Assembly: GCA_001873105.1 (NCBI GenBank)
Contig: MNYN01000054.1
Location: forward strand, 1 to 54,804
Origin: Flavobacteriaceae bacterium CG2_30_34_30
GTDB lineage: Bacteria; Bacteroidota; Bacteroidia; Flavobacteriales; Flavobacteriaceae
Direction of reading: 5' to 3'
Length of the DNA stretch: 54,804 nucleotides
The notes under the pieces are model-generated. The model did not search any database. It saw nothing but the letters and a program-made list of their open reading frames with translations, and had not been told where the DNA came from. Position numbers and translations under genes: made by a program. Shown one piece after another: positions 8,644 through 15,389 of the stretch; the stretch's first letter is position 1, and each line of letters starts with the position of its first letter.

Positions 8644-9372
8644 TTAAATTCTATGATACACTTCCTCAAATGGTACCCGAAACCTGGAACCATAAATGCC
8701 TTTTTCATCGCGAATGCCGCAACCTATTACCATATTTATTTCCGCCGAAGAAGGCAGATGAAGGATTTTCTTTATTTTTAAAGTATCGCTTCCTTCCATC
8801 GGGCAGGTATCATAGCCTATGGCCGCCATGCTAATCATAAAGTTTTGTGCTGCGAGAGCAGCGCTTTTGTGTGCCACAATGCGCATATCACTTAATCGCG
8901 TTTGCCGGTAAATAGGCCTAAAAAGACCAACAACCTGAAATAGTATATATTTTAAAAAACCAAGGATGCCAAGAAAGTCCAAGTAAGTAAATGGAATAAG
9001 TTTTTTGTAATAAGTAGTTGCCATTTTCTTTTGCTTTAGCAAGTGTTCATCCTGTGGGGATTGGTTAAAAGCAGTTTCTAAAAATTGTAAATTGGCTTTA
9101 GCGCGTTTGCTCCATAGGTCTTTTCGCACTACAATAACAACCAACTGTTGCGCGGTTTTGGCAGCATTTTGGTCAAAACAGGCAAAAGAAACTTTTTTTA
9201 ACACAACGGAATCGGTAATGTGGTAAAACTCCCAAAGTTGCAGGTTACTGCTTGTGGGTGCAAGCGTTGCGTTTTGCAAACACTGTTTTACTTTTTCAAC
9301 CTCGATGGATTCCTTTTTATATACACGGCATGAGCGCCTGTAGGCGATGGCTTCTGAAACTGTTTTTTCCAT
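8644..9372 (-). CDS. Nitroreductase family protein
   Basis: 242 residues, cytoplasmic FMN-dependent oxidoreductase. The N-terminal signature YRRSCRVYKKESIEVEKVKQCLQNATLAPTSSNLQLWEFYHI holds the Arg-Arg-Ser and the PTSSNLQ flavin contacts typical of the superfamily. The central region is longer than in minimal nitroreductases and contains a hydrophobic stretch (YLDFLGILGFLKYILFQVVGLF, about 130-155). The C-terminal AALAAQNFMISMAAIGYDTCPMEGSD and INMVIGCGIRDEKGIYGSRFRVPFEEV complete the FMN site. Substrate unknown; members reduce quinones, nitro compounds or flavins. It stands alone, converging with the toxin-antitoxin operon. Confidence 0.88.
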   Translation of the reverse strand: MEKTVSEAIAYRRSCRVYKKESIEVEKVKQCLQNATLAPTSSNLQLWEFYHITDSVVLKKVSFACFDQNAAKTAQQLVVIVVRKDLWSKRAKANLQFLETAFNQSPQDEHLLKQKKMATTYYKKLIPFTYLDFLGILGFLKYILFQVVGLFRPIYRQTRLSDMRIVAHKSAALAAQNFMISMAAIGYDTCPMEGSDTLKIKKILHLPSSAEINMVIGCGIRDEKGIYGSRFRVPFEEVYHRI

Positions 9373-9606
9373 GGAGACAGGTTTTTTATTGAATGACCAA
9401 GGTACTTATTTATGGTTTATTTTTTCTTTTTATAAAGTTGATTTTATCAGAAAACTCAAAAAAAGATGAAAACCCCTACAAAATTTCAGGAAAAACCCTC
9501 TTGTTTGCTATCTCCTAAATGGTGCATCTTTGAAATAACAAAAATGGGTATGGCAATTTTTGTTATTATAGAATTTTTAGCAATAAAATTTAAAATCTTT
9601 TTACCA

Positions 9607-9777
9607 ATGACAACAATAAATTTTAAAGAACGGTACAAAATGATATTACGTAAAAATAATATCACTGTTGAGGAGATGAAAGAATTTAATAATGCCATTA
9701 AGGCTTTTGTAATGATGCATCCAAACTGGAAAGAAAATAACCACTTCAACAGGAAGGAAAAAGAACTTGCTTCTTAA
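9607..9777 (+). CDS. Hypothetical short protein, possibly the front of a broken gene
   Basis: 56 residues from ATG 9607 (MTTINFKERYKMILRKNNITVEEMKEFNNAIKAFVMM). Not recognised. The frame is open further upstream, but residues there look non-coding (many I, F, K, no sense of a domain). A TCTTTG element at about 9529 could be part of a promoter. After the stop at 9775-9777 the same frame continues without interruption for 48 more sense codons to a second stop at 9922-9924. Either this is one gene split by a nonsense mutation or the tail is chance. Confidence 0.35.
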   Translation: MTTINFKERYKMILRKNNITVEEMKEFNNAIKAFVMMHPNWKENNHFNRKEKELAS

Positions 9778-9924
9778 AAAAAGAAAGTAGAAATAAAAAT
9801 AAGATTTTTGGATCCCGATGGAGAGGAAAGAAAATCGAAATTAGAAGATGTCAAAGCTACATATAAACTTGATGCTTTTATTTTGATTAAAGAAAGAAAT
9901 AGAAATTTTCATACACGTTTATAA
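9778..9924 (+). pseudogene. In-frame coding-like continuation after the stop at 9777
   Basis: In the same frame as the short ORF before it, codons after the TAA read KKKVEIKIRFLDPDGEERKS and then KLEDVKATYKLDAFILIKER, ending NRNFHTRL and TAA. The composition (alternating charged and hydrophobic residues, DPDGEE turn) looks like real protein. No ATG or plausible start lies between the two stops except by reinitiation, so I call it a remnant. Low confidence. Confidence 0.3.
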
Positions 9925-9941
9925 GTGTTCTTAACATCTTT

Positions 9942-9977
9942 AAAAAAAAAGCAGGAAACTTTGGTTTCCTGCTTTTT
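9942..9977. terminator. Bidirectional rho-independent terminator
   Basis: GCAGGAAAC (9951-9959) and GTTTCCTGC (9964-9972) form a perfect 9-bp stem with loop TTTG. A run of nine A precedes it and TTTTTGTTT follows, so it can work on both strands. It lies between the short plus-strand ORF and the end of the minus-strand 598-aa gene. Confidence 0.9.
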
Positions 9978-9993
9978 GTTTAAGAAGAGTACC

Positions 9994-11790
9994 TTAATTT
10001 AACAACTGGAAACGTTGCATTAGTTCGGTCACTTTTTTTTCTGCAATAACAAGCCCTTTTATAAACTGACTAGGAAACAAGTTTGTCTTTTGAAGGGTTT
10101 CATAATAGGAAATTCCTTCTAAAAGGCTTTTTCCAAAAGCATTAAGATTTCGTGCACCCTTTTTATCTTGTGTTTGCATTGCATCCAGCATTTCTTGATA
10201 ATAGTCTATATACAATTCCAATTCCTTAATAAACATGTGAGGACGGTTGGAATTTGTAACGAGGTTTGCTCTGCCGTAAATATGATCGGTCATTTCCTGA
10301 AGGGTGGCTATTTTGGAATAATTGGCAATATTGGGTCCGGGGCAAATGTTTACTGCGGTAAGTTTTTTAACAAAAGGAATTTTATAAGCTACGGATGCAG
10401 CATTGCTAAGACCAATACACAAACATTCTTTGGAAATGACTTCTTCAACCTGTTTTTTGTATTCTTGGTCTTGCAGACCGGCATTTTCAAGTTGTTTTAG
10501 CTTTAATTTTTGATATTTTTTTGAAGCAGTGCAAATAGGCTCTTTAGTAAATTCAGTATTCGATACTAGATATTTTTCGGTGCAAGGACTGCCTGGAGTA
10601 CCTTTTTGTATGCGTTCTAATTTTTCTTTGTCGGCACCTGTATTTTTTAAATAGTTAAATCGCACTCCCAGCGGGGAGTTATTGCTTAAAAAAACATCCT
10701 TTTCTTTTGCTTTACTCAGTAATTGCAGGGTTTCTTCATCTACAGTAGTTGCTTCGGGGCAAAGCAAAAATGGAGTTCCCCATCCGGTGCTGTCCATGCC
10801 GTAATGCGATTGAAGGAACTGCGCTTCCTCAAAAGTGCCAATACCGCCTTGAACTGTTATTTTTATGGGATGTGGTTTTTCAAAACCGGCTTTTCCTTTT
10901 GCGAGTAAGTAGGGGTTATAAAGACCAAAAAGTTCTTGAGCAAGTTCTGTTTTTCTATTTTTGAATTCCTGCAGAATAGGTCCTAAAAGCAATCCTTGCG
11001 TAGCGAAGGCGTGACCTCCACAGTTTAATCCGGATTCTATGCGAAATTCACTTACCCAAATGCCTTTTTTAGCTAGATATTTTCCTTGAATTAAAGCAGA
11101 GCGATAATCGCTTACTTTTATGACAACTCTTTTTTCAAAATTTCCCCAAGCTTTGGCATCAAATTCAGCGAAGTTTTCCAGATAATTATACAAACTCGGA
11201 TTCATTCCTGCTGAAAAAATTACGGCAGAATTTTTCAGACTGCTTTCCGCATACGCCTTTAAAGCTTCTAAAGCATCAGAGCCATTTTCAATAGTATAGC
11301 CATTTTTATCGACATTGTTTTTGTCCACTTTCGTCATGATATTCACCTCAATAATTCCAGGTTTTACTTGTTTGCGAAGCAGGTTTTCTAAGGTCGTTTT
11401 TTTTGAAAGATCCGTAGTTTGCATAAATTGCAAGTAGGTTTCTTTTAAAAGGCTATCGTCTGGGAGCATTTCAAAATATTTTACCACATCAGAACCTGTT
11501 TCAAAAGCAGCGTTTTTTATTTTTTCAATTTGCTCTTGCACATGTCGCTGTATCAAATTCAAATAATCGGTAATGCGTTTGGAACGGTAGTTTTCTTCTT
11601 TGGTGGTGATAGGAATATAGGTTTCGCCAAAGTTCTGATAATAATACTTTCGCATTGCTTCAATAAGATTATCTTCAATAATAGAAAGTGCCGAGGAAAT
11701 ACCAAAAGCAGCAACTTTTAATGGAGAATCTATGGTGAAAGCAATACCCATTACGGGAATATGAAAGTGATGTGGGGAAATAGAGGTCAT
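9994..11790 (-). CDS. 598-aa protein of unknown function with nitronate-monooxygenase-like barrel motifs
   Basis: Not firmly recognised. The protein has no signal or membrane segment. The first ~150 residues include a helical region. Residues about 188-350 look like a TIM barrel of the 2-nitropropane dioxygenase/IMPDH type: AVIFSAGMNPSLYNYL, RVVIKVSDYRSALIQGKYLAKKGIWVSEFRIESGLNCGGHAF (251-262), then PIKITVQGGIGTFEEAQFLQSHYGMDSTGWGTPFLLCPEATT (308-349), where QGGIGT would hold the FMN phosphate. The C-terminal third carries several cysteines (PGSPCTEKY, EPICTASKK, SKECLCIGLSNAAS, NICPGPNIANYS), which could bind metal or an Fe-S cluster. Much longer than nitronate monooxygenases (~320-360). Enzymatic function is inferred only. 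It is monocistronic, with a perfect 18-bp palindrome 50 bases upstream. Confidence 0.55.
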   Translation of the reverse strand: MTSISPHHFHIPVMGIAFTIDSPLKVAAFGISSALSIIEDNLIEAMRKYYYQNFGETYIPITTKEENYRSKRITDYLNLIQRHVQEQIEKIKNAAFETGSDVVKYFEMLPDDSLLKETYLQFMQTTDLSKKTTLENLLRKQVKPGIIEVNIMTKVDKNNVDKNGYTIENGSDALEALKAYAESSLKNSAVIFSAGMNPSLYNYLENFAEFDAKAWGNFEKRVVIKVSDYRSALIQGKYLAKKGIWVSEFRIESGLNCGGHAFATQGLLLGPILQEFKNRKTELAQELFGLYNPYLLAKGKAGFEKPHPIKITVQGGIGTFEEAQFLQSHYGMDSTGWGTPFLLCPEATTVDEETLQLLSKAKEKDVFLSNNSPLGVRFNYLKNTGADKEKLERIQKGTPGSPCTEKYLVSNTEFTKEPICTASKKYQKLKLKQLENAGLQDQEYKKQVEEVISKECLCIGLSNAASVAYKIPFVKKLTAVNICPGPNIANYSKIATLQEMTDHIYGRANLVTNSNRPHMFIKELELYIDYYQEMLDAMQTQDKKGARNLNAFGKSLLEGISYYETLQKTNLFPSQFIKGLVIAEKKVTELMQRFQLLN

Positions 11791-11840
11791 ACTAAGGATA
11801 GTTTAAAAGTTTTAAAGGTGATACTTTTGCTTAAGTTTAT

Positions 11841-11858
11841 ATATGATTTAAATCATAT
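11841..11858. promoter_or_regulatory. Perfect 18-bp palindrome, FNR/CRP-like
   Basis: ATATGATTTAAATCATAT is perfectly self-complementary. The core TGAT-N4-ATCA equals the central part of the Fnr/Crp-family site (TTGAT-N4-ATCAA). It sits 50 bases upstream of the minus-strand 598-aa gene and about 100 bases before the tRNA promoter, so it more likely acts on the former. No regulator gene of this family is seen in the window. Confidence 0.5.
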
Positions 11859-11959
11859 TTTTAGAGTATGGGTGTTTCATGCCCGAATGCCAAGTATAAT
11901 AGCGTCAACCCGGAAAAGCAAGACTTACAAGAAATAAATAGATTTTTTTAAGTTTGTAT

Positions 11960-11989
11960 TTGTATCCCAAAAAAAATAAATTATATTTG
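11960..11989 (+). promoter_or_regulatory. Bacteroidota-type promoter for the tRNA genes
   Basis: TTG (11960-11962), exactly 19 bases, then TATATTTG (11982-11989): a full match to the -33/-7 consensus TTG-N19-TAnnTTTG of the phylum's primary sigma factor. Transcription would begin about 40 bases ahead of tRNA-Asn. This is the clearest promoter in the window. Confidence 0.85.
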
Positions 11990-12035
11990 CATCCGCTTAG
12001 CGAAAGTGTAGCGAGCTTAAATGGTAACACTACCT

Positions 12036-12109
12036 TCCTCCTTAGCTCAGTTGGTTAGAGCATCTGACTGTTAATCAGAGGGTCCAAAGTTCGAGTCTTT
12101 GAGGGGGAG
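12036..12109 (+). tRNA. tRNA-Asn (GTT)
   Basis: 74 bases fold into a full cloverleaf: acceptor TCCTCCT with AGGGGGA (one T-G wobble) and discriminator G; D-stem GCTC/GAGC; anticodon stem TCTGA/TCAGA with loop CTGTTAA, anticodon GTT; T-arm CAAAG-TTCGAGT-CTTTG. The 3' CCA is not encoded, as is usual in the phylum. A terminator-like hairpin follows at once. Confidence 0.95.
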
Positions 12110-12113
12110 CTAT

Positions 12114-12147
12114 AAAAAGACCTGACATTTAAGTCAGGTCTTTTTTG
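12114..12147 (+). terminator. Rho-independent terminator between the two tRNA genes
   Basis: GACCTGAC (12119-12126) pairs with GTCAGGTC (12133-12140), with AAAAA before and TTTTTTG after the stem. It starts 10 bases after tRNA-Asn and should stop most of the transcript before tRNA-Arg. The A-tract allows function on the other strand too. Confidence 0.88.
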
Positions 12148-12151
12148 TTTT

Positions 12152-12223
12152 AGTCTCGTAGTTCAACGGATAGAATAGAAGTTTCCTAAACTTTAGATAC
12201 AGGTTCGATTCCTGTCGAGACTA
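12152..12223 (+). tRNA. tRNA-Arg (CCT)
   Basis: 72 bases form a cloverleaf: acceptor AGTCTCG/CGAGACT (perfect 7 bp), discriminator A, no encoded CCA; D-stem GTTC/GAAT; anticodon stem GAAGT/ACTTT with loop TTCCTAA, anticodon CCT; T-arm ACAGG-TTCGATT-CCTGT. It reads the rare AGG codon. It begins 11 bases after the preceding terminator stem and has no separate promoter that I can see, so it depends on readthrough. Confidence 0.93.
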
Positions 12224-12356
12224 CAAAGAGTTCTGAGTATTGAGTTCTAAGTTCAATATTTGTTGTTCAATATTCTTTTTTAATAGTATAAAGTTATCTA
12301 GAACACTTATTTTAGAAAATGGAATAGAGAAAAGCAGCATGAATTGCTATCCGAAA

Positions 12357-13142
12357 CTAGGAGGTAAATTGAACAGCAACTTCACCTAACCCCTCTATAT
12401 TAGCAGAAACTCTATCCCCTGAAATTACGGTAGCCATTGGGCCTAAGGCACCAGAGAGTATAATATCTCCAGCCTTTAAGGGACACCCCAATACAGCCAT
12501 TTTTTTTGCCAGCCATTGTGTTGCAATTAATGGTGATCCTAAACAATCTGCTCCTGATCCTTCTGAAACTACTTTGCTATTAAGCTCCATTTTCATTTTG
12601 CAATGTACAACGTCTATTTCCGAAAGTTTTTTCCTTTCTGATCCTAAAACAAAATGGCTCGCCGATGCATTATCGGCTATGGTATCGGTTATTTTGATAT
12701 TCCAGTTTGCAATGCGACTGCCCACAATTTCAATGGCAGCTACTGCATAATCTATAGCAGTTTCAATTTCAAAAAGGCTTGGGTTTAATGATAGTATATC
12801 TTTTTTAAGAACAAAGGCAATTTCAGCTTCTACTTTGGGCTGCATCGTTTCTAAAAAGGAGATGCTTCCTTCATTTTTTATTTCCATATCGTCAAATAGT
12901 ATCCCAAAATCAGGCTGATTAACACTAAGTTGTTGTTGTACTTTTAACGATGTGAGTCCTATTTTTTTGCCGATAATTTTAGCGCCTTTTTTTAATCTTA
13001 AATCTGTATTGATAAATTGAACAACATAGGCATCTTCTATGGAATCTACACCAATCCACTCTCTTATAGGACTGCAGACCATTTTTGTACTATCAGCTTC
13101 TCTTAATATTTGTGCGGCAATGGTTATGTTGCTTCCTTTCAA
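12357..13142 (-). CDS. 2-keto-4-pentenoate hydratase / 4-oxalocrotonate decarboxylase-like protein (FAH superfamily)
   Basis: 261 residues with the fold of MhpD/DmpE/DmpH. Seen: DAYVVQFINTDLRLKKGAKIIGKKIGLTS near residue 40-65, PDFGILFDDM, the metal-binding PKVEAEIAFVLKKDI, AIDYAVAAIEIVGSRIANW and, near the end, LGSPLIATQWLAKKM and GDIILSGALGPM. The enzymes add water to, or decarboxylate, 2-oxo acids from aromatic meta-cleavage using Mg2+ or Mn2+. No other meta-cleavage gene is nearby. The start is a TTG at 13142, 7 bases after the tdh stop; the first ATG is 20 codons inside conserved sequence. Co-transcribed with tdh. Confidence 0.83.
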   Translation of the reverse strand: MKGSNITIAAQILREADSTKMVCSPIREWIGVDSIEDAYVVQFINTDLRLKKGAKIIGKKIGLTSLKVQQQLSVNQPDFGILFDDMEIKNEGSISFLETMQPKVEAEIAFVLKKDILSLNPSLFEIETAIDYAVAAIEIVGSRIANWNIKITDTIADNASASHFVLGSERKKLSEIDVVHCKMKMELNSKVVSEGSGADCLGSPLIATQWLAKKMAVLGCPLKAGDIILSGALGPMATVISGDRVSANIEGLGEVAVQFTS

Positions 13143-13149
13143 ATTGAAA

Positions 13150-14103
13150 TTATTTTTTATATGTTTTTTCTAAATTTTTTAACATCTCCTCTGTAATCGC
13201 ATCTAGGTCAAACTGATGTTTCCACCCCCAATCTTCCTGAGCTTCAGTATCTAAAATACTTTGTGGCCAAGAATCGGCAATTTCTTGTCTAAAATCTGGT
13301 TCATAAGCAATGGCAAACTCAGGGCGTTGCTTTTTGATACTTGCGGCAATTTCTTCCGGATTAAAACTGATAGCTGCTAAATTATAGGAAGAGCGAATTT
13401 TTATTTTTTCTGCAGGAGCAGCCATAATATCTAGAGTGGCTCGTATGGCATCTTCCATATAAATCATAGGAAGTGTGGATTCCGCATTTAAAAAACAAAG
13501 GTATTTGTTGTGTTTTAAAGCTTTGTGATAAATATCAATAGCATAGTCAGTAGTGCCTCCTCCGGGCAACGTTTGCCAGCTGATGATTCCCGGATAGCGA
13601 ATACTTCTAACATCAACACCATATTTATGAAAATAATACTCACACCAACGCTCTCCGGTTTGTTTGCTGATACCATAAACAGTAGAAGGTTCCATAATGG
13701 TGTGTTGCGGTGTATTGACACGAGGAGTTGTGGGGCCAAATACGGCAATGCTGGATGGCCAGAATACTTTCTCAATTTTCTTGTCCTTTGCTAGATTTAG
13801 CACATTAAACAAAGAGGTCATGTTTAAATGCCAGCCTTTGGCGGGAAATTTTTCGGCAGTAGCGGAAAGCATGGCTGCCATTAAATACACTTCATTAATT
13901 TCATAATGAATTACAATATTTTCAACAGCTTCGTAGTTAGTGGCATCTATTATTTCGAAAGGACCAGATGCCATCATATCGGCATCTCCTTCTCTGATAT
14001 CGCTTGCTACTACTTTGTGTTTTCCATATTTTTCACGTAAAGCAGCGGTAAGTTCGGTGCCAATTTGGCCACAAGCTCCAAGGATAAGTATTCTAGATTT
14101 CAT
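13150..14103 (-). CDS. tdh: L-threonine 3-dehydrogenase, short-chain (epimerase-like) type
   Basis: 317 residues. The enzyme oxidises L-threonine with NAD+ to 2-amino-3-ketobutyrate. It belongs to the extended SDR/UDP-galactose-epimerase-like type found in Flavobacterium, not the zinc MDR type. Seen: NAD motif ILGACGQIGTEL (7-18), Asp35 after strand 2, LMAAMLSATAEKFPAKGWHLNM, FWPSSIAVFGP with Ser117/118, catalytic YGISK (Tyr143, Lys147), TVYGISKQTGERWCEYY and RYPGIISWQTLPGGGTTDYAI, the signature of the family. The gene for the partner ligase Kbl is not in the window. A 2-keto-4-pentenoate hydratase-like gene follows after 7 bases. Confidence 0.92.
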   Translation of the reverse strand: MKSRILILGACGQIGTELTAALREKYGKHKVVASDIREGDADMMASGPFEIIDATNYEAVENIVIHYEINEVYLMAAMLSATAEKFPAKGWHLNMTSLFNVLNLAKDKKIEKVFWPSSIAVFGPTTPRVNTPQHTIMEPSTVYGISKQTGERWCEYYFHKYGVDVRSIRYPGIISWQTLPGGGTTDYAIDIYHKALKHNKYLCFLNAESTLPMIYMEDAIRATLDIMAAPAEKIKIRSSYNLAAISFNPEEIAASIKKQRPEFAIAYEPDFRQEIADSWPQSILDTEAQEDWGWKHQFDLDAITEEMLKNLEKTYKK

Positions 14104-14160
14104 TTTATTATTTTAGGTTTGTAAAGATAGCAAATAGGTTGAGGTTGTGTCCAAATGTTT

Positions 14161-14192
14161 TTGAAAAATATAACATAGAACCACTATATTTG
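14161..14192 (+). promoter_or_regulatory. Likely promoter of the lipoprotein pair
   Basis: TTG (14161-14163), 21 bases, TATATTTG (14185-14192). The -7 box is a perfect TAnnTTTG; spacing is two longer than ideal. The ATG at 14215 lies 22 bases downstream, giving a short leader. Confidence 0.6.
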
Positions 14193-14214
14193 TAGAAATT
14201 AATGGTGTAGAAAA

Positions 14215-14742
14215 ATGCAAAAATTAGTGATATTAACATGCGTTTTATTCTTTTTTTACAGTTGTAAAAACAAGGAACAAGCAGAAGTAGTAGAAGGTAT
14301 TCAAGAAATTGTGGAGGTGCCAAACACTGTTTTGCAATTACCCGATTTAAGTCCTGAAGCAAGAAATGCTATAGGAAATTGGCAGCGGTTTCAGGAGTTT
14401 GAAAATGACCTTAAGCGTATTAATCAAGGAGAAATAAGGCAATTTAGTAGAGAAACAGAGCGAATGGCAGCTGTTGCAGATTCATTACAAATTTCCATAC
14501 CAGAAACACTTAATTCCAACGCTATCTCTTCAAGAATGCGCGTTGTAAATACACGTGTTAAATTACTTAACGAAGCATTGCATCAAAAAGGATCAGACTC
14601 ATTAAGGGTTTGGAACAATTTAATAGAGACCAATTTGGCCTACACGAACCTTCTTCATCAAATCAATGAAAAATTTGAAAAACAGCGCATCGATGCTATG
14701 GCGAAGACCGATGAAAATTTGGAAACAAAAAAAAAACAATGA
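14215..14742 (+). CDS. Hypothetical lipoprotein
   Basis: 175 residues. A lipoprotein signal ends at Cys17 (FFYSC-KNKEQAEV), followed by an acidic linker. The rest is predicted helical and rich in charged residues (SPEARNAIGNWQRFQEFENDLKRINQGEIRQFSRETERMAAVADSL, then RMRVVNTRVKLLNEALHQKGSDSLRVWNNLIETNLAYTNLLHQINEKFEK), which suggests a small helical bundle in the periplasm. No known family recognised. Its stop is 4 bases before the next gene, so both are translated from one message. Confidence 0.75.
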   Translation: MQKLVILTCVLFFFYSCKNKEQAEVVEGIQEIVEVPNTVLQLPDLSPEARNAIGNWQRFQEFENDLKRINQGEIRQFSRETERMAAVADSLQISIPETLNSNAISSRMRVVNTRVKLLNEALHQKGSDSLRVWNNLIETNLAYTNLLHQINEKFEKQRIDAMAKTDENLETKKKQ

Positions 14743-14746
14743 TAAA

Positions 14747-15298
14747 ATGACTCTCTCTAATTATGCTGGATTTATGCTGTTACTAAGTTTTCTCTCTTGT
14801 TGTAACCAAACCAATAAGGTACTACAAAAAGAGCTGGTGAACGAAAAAGTTCTTAGTGACAAAGCAGAAACAACTATAAATGCTTGGCATCTTGCCGCTT
14901 CTAAAGCTGATTTTGAAGCCTATTTTGATTTAATGACTTCCGATGGAGTTTTTATTGGTACCGATGCTACTGAAAACTGGCAGAATGATGCATTTAAATC
15001 TTTTTCTAAACCTTATTTTGATACAGGCAAAGCATGGCATTTTACCCCAATGGAAAGAAATATTTATGTGGATAAGGAACAAAACACTATCTGGTTTGAT
15101 GAACTGCTAAACACACAAATGGGAATTTGTCGTGGAAGTGGCATTATGAAACTGGAAGACGACCAATGGAAAATTAGACATTATGTACTTTCCATTGCAA
15201 TACCTAATGAAAAAACAACCCAAGTTATTTCACTTAAAAAAGAGTGGGATAGTATTTTTATTCAAGCATTAACTAAATCGCCGCTTTCAAAAAAATAA
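14747..15298 (+). CDS. SnoaL/NTF2-like (DUF4440-type) lipoprotein
   Basis: 183 residues from ATG 14747; a longer frame upstream overlaps the previous gene and lacks a signal. The signal ends at Cys18 (LSFLSC-CNQ). The mature part is one NTF2-like domain: TTINAWHLAASKADFEAYFDLMTSDGVFIGTDATENWQNDAFKSF, a middle strand region, and FDELLNTQMGICRGSGIMKLEDDQWKIRHYVLSIAIPNEK. Such cone-shaped domains bind small molecules or act as immunity/scaffold proteins; no catalytic residues can be named. Conserved next to the other lipoprotein by a 4-base gap. Confidence 0.8.
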   Translation: MTLSNYAGFMLLLSFLSCCNQTNKVLQKELVNEKVLSDKAETTINAWHLAASKADFEAYFDLMTSDGVFIGTDATENWQNDAFKSFSKPYFDTGKAWHFTPMERNIYVDKEQNTIWFDELLNTQMGICRGSGIMKLEDDQWKIRHYVLSIAIPNEKTTQVISLKKEWDSIFIQALTKSPLSKK

Positions 15299-15389
15299 AA
15301 AAGCAAATCCTTTTAATGTAATTTTAACAATTTAAGTGCAACAATAGTAATATCTTGCATTATTCAAATACTTAAAAAATAACACACTA

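Noticed and set aside
12224-12356. Attachment site of an integrated element beside the tRNA genes
   Set aside because: The GAGTTCT and TTCAATATT repeats after tRNA-Arg do not copy the tRNA 3' end, and there is no integrase gene.
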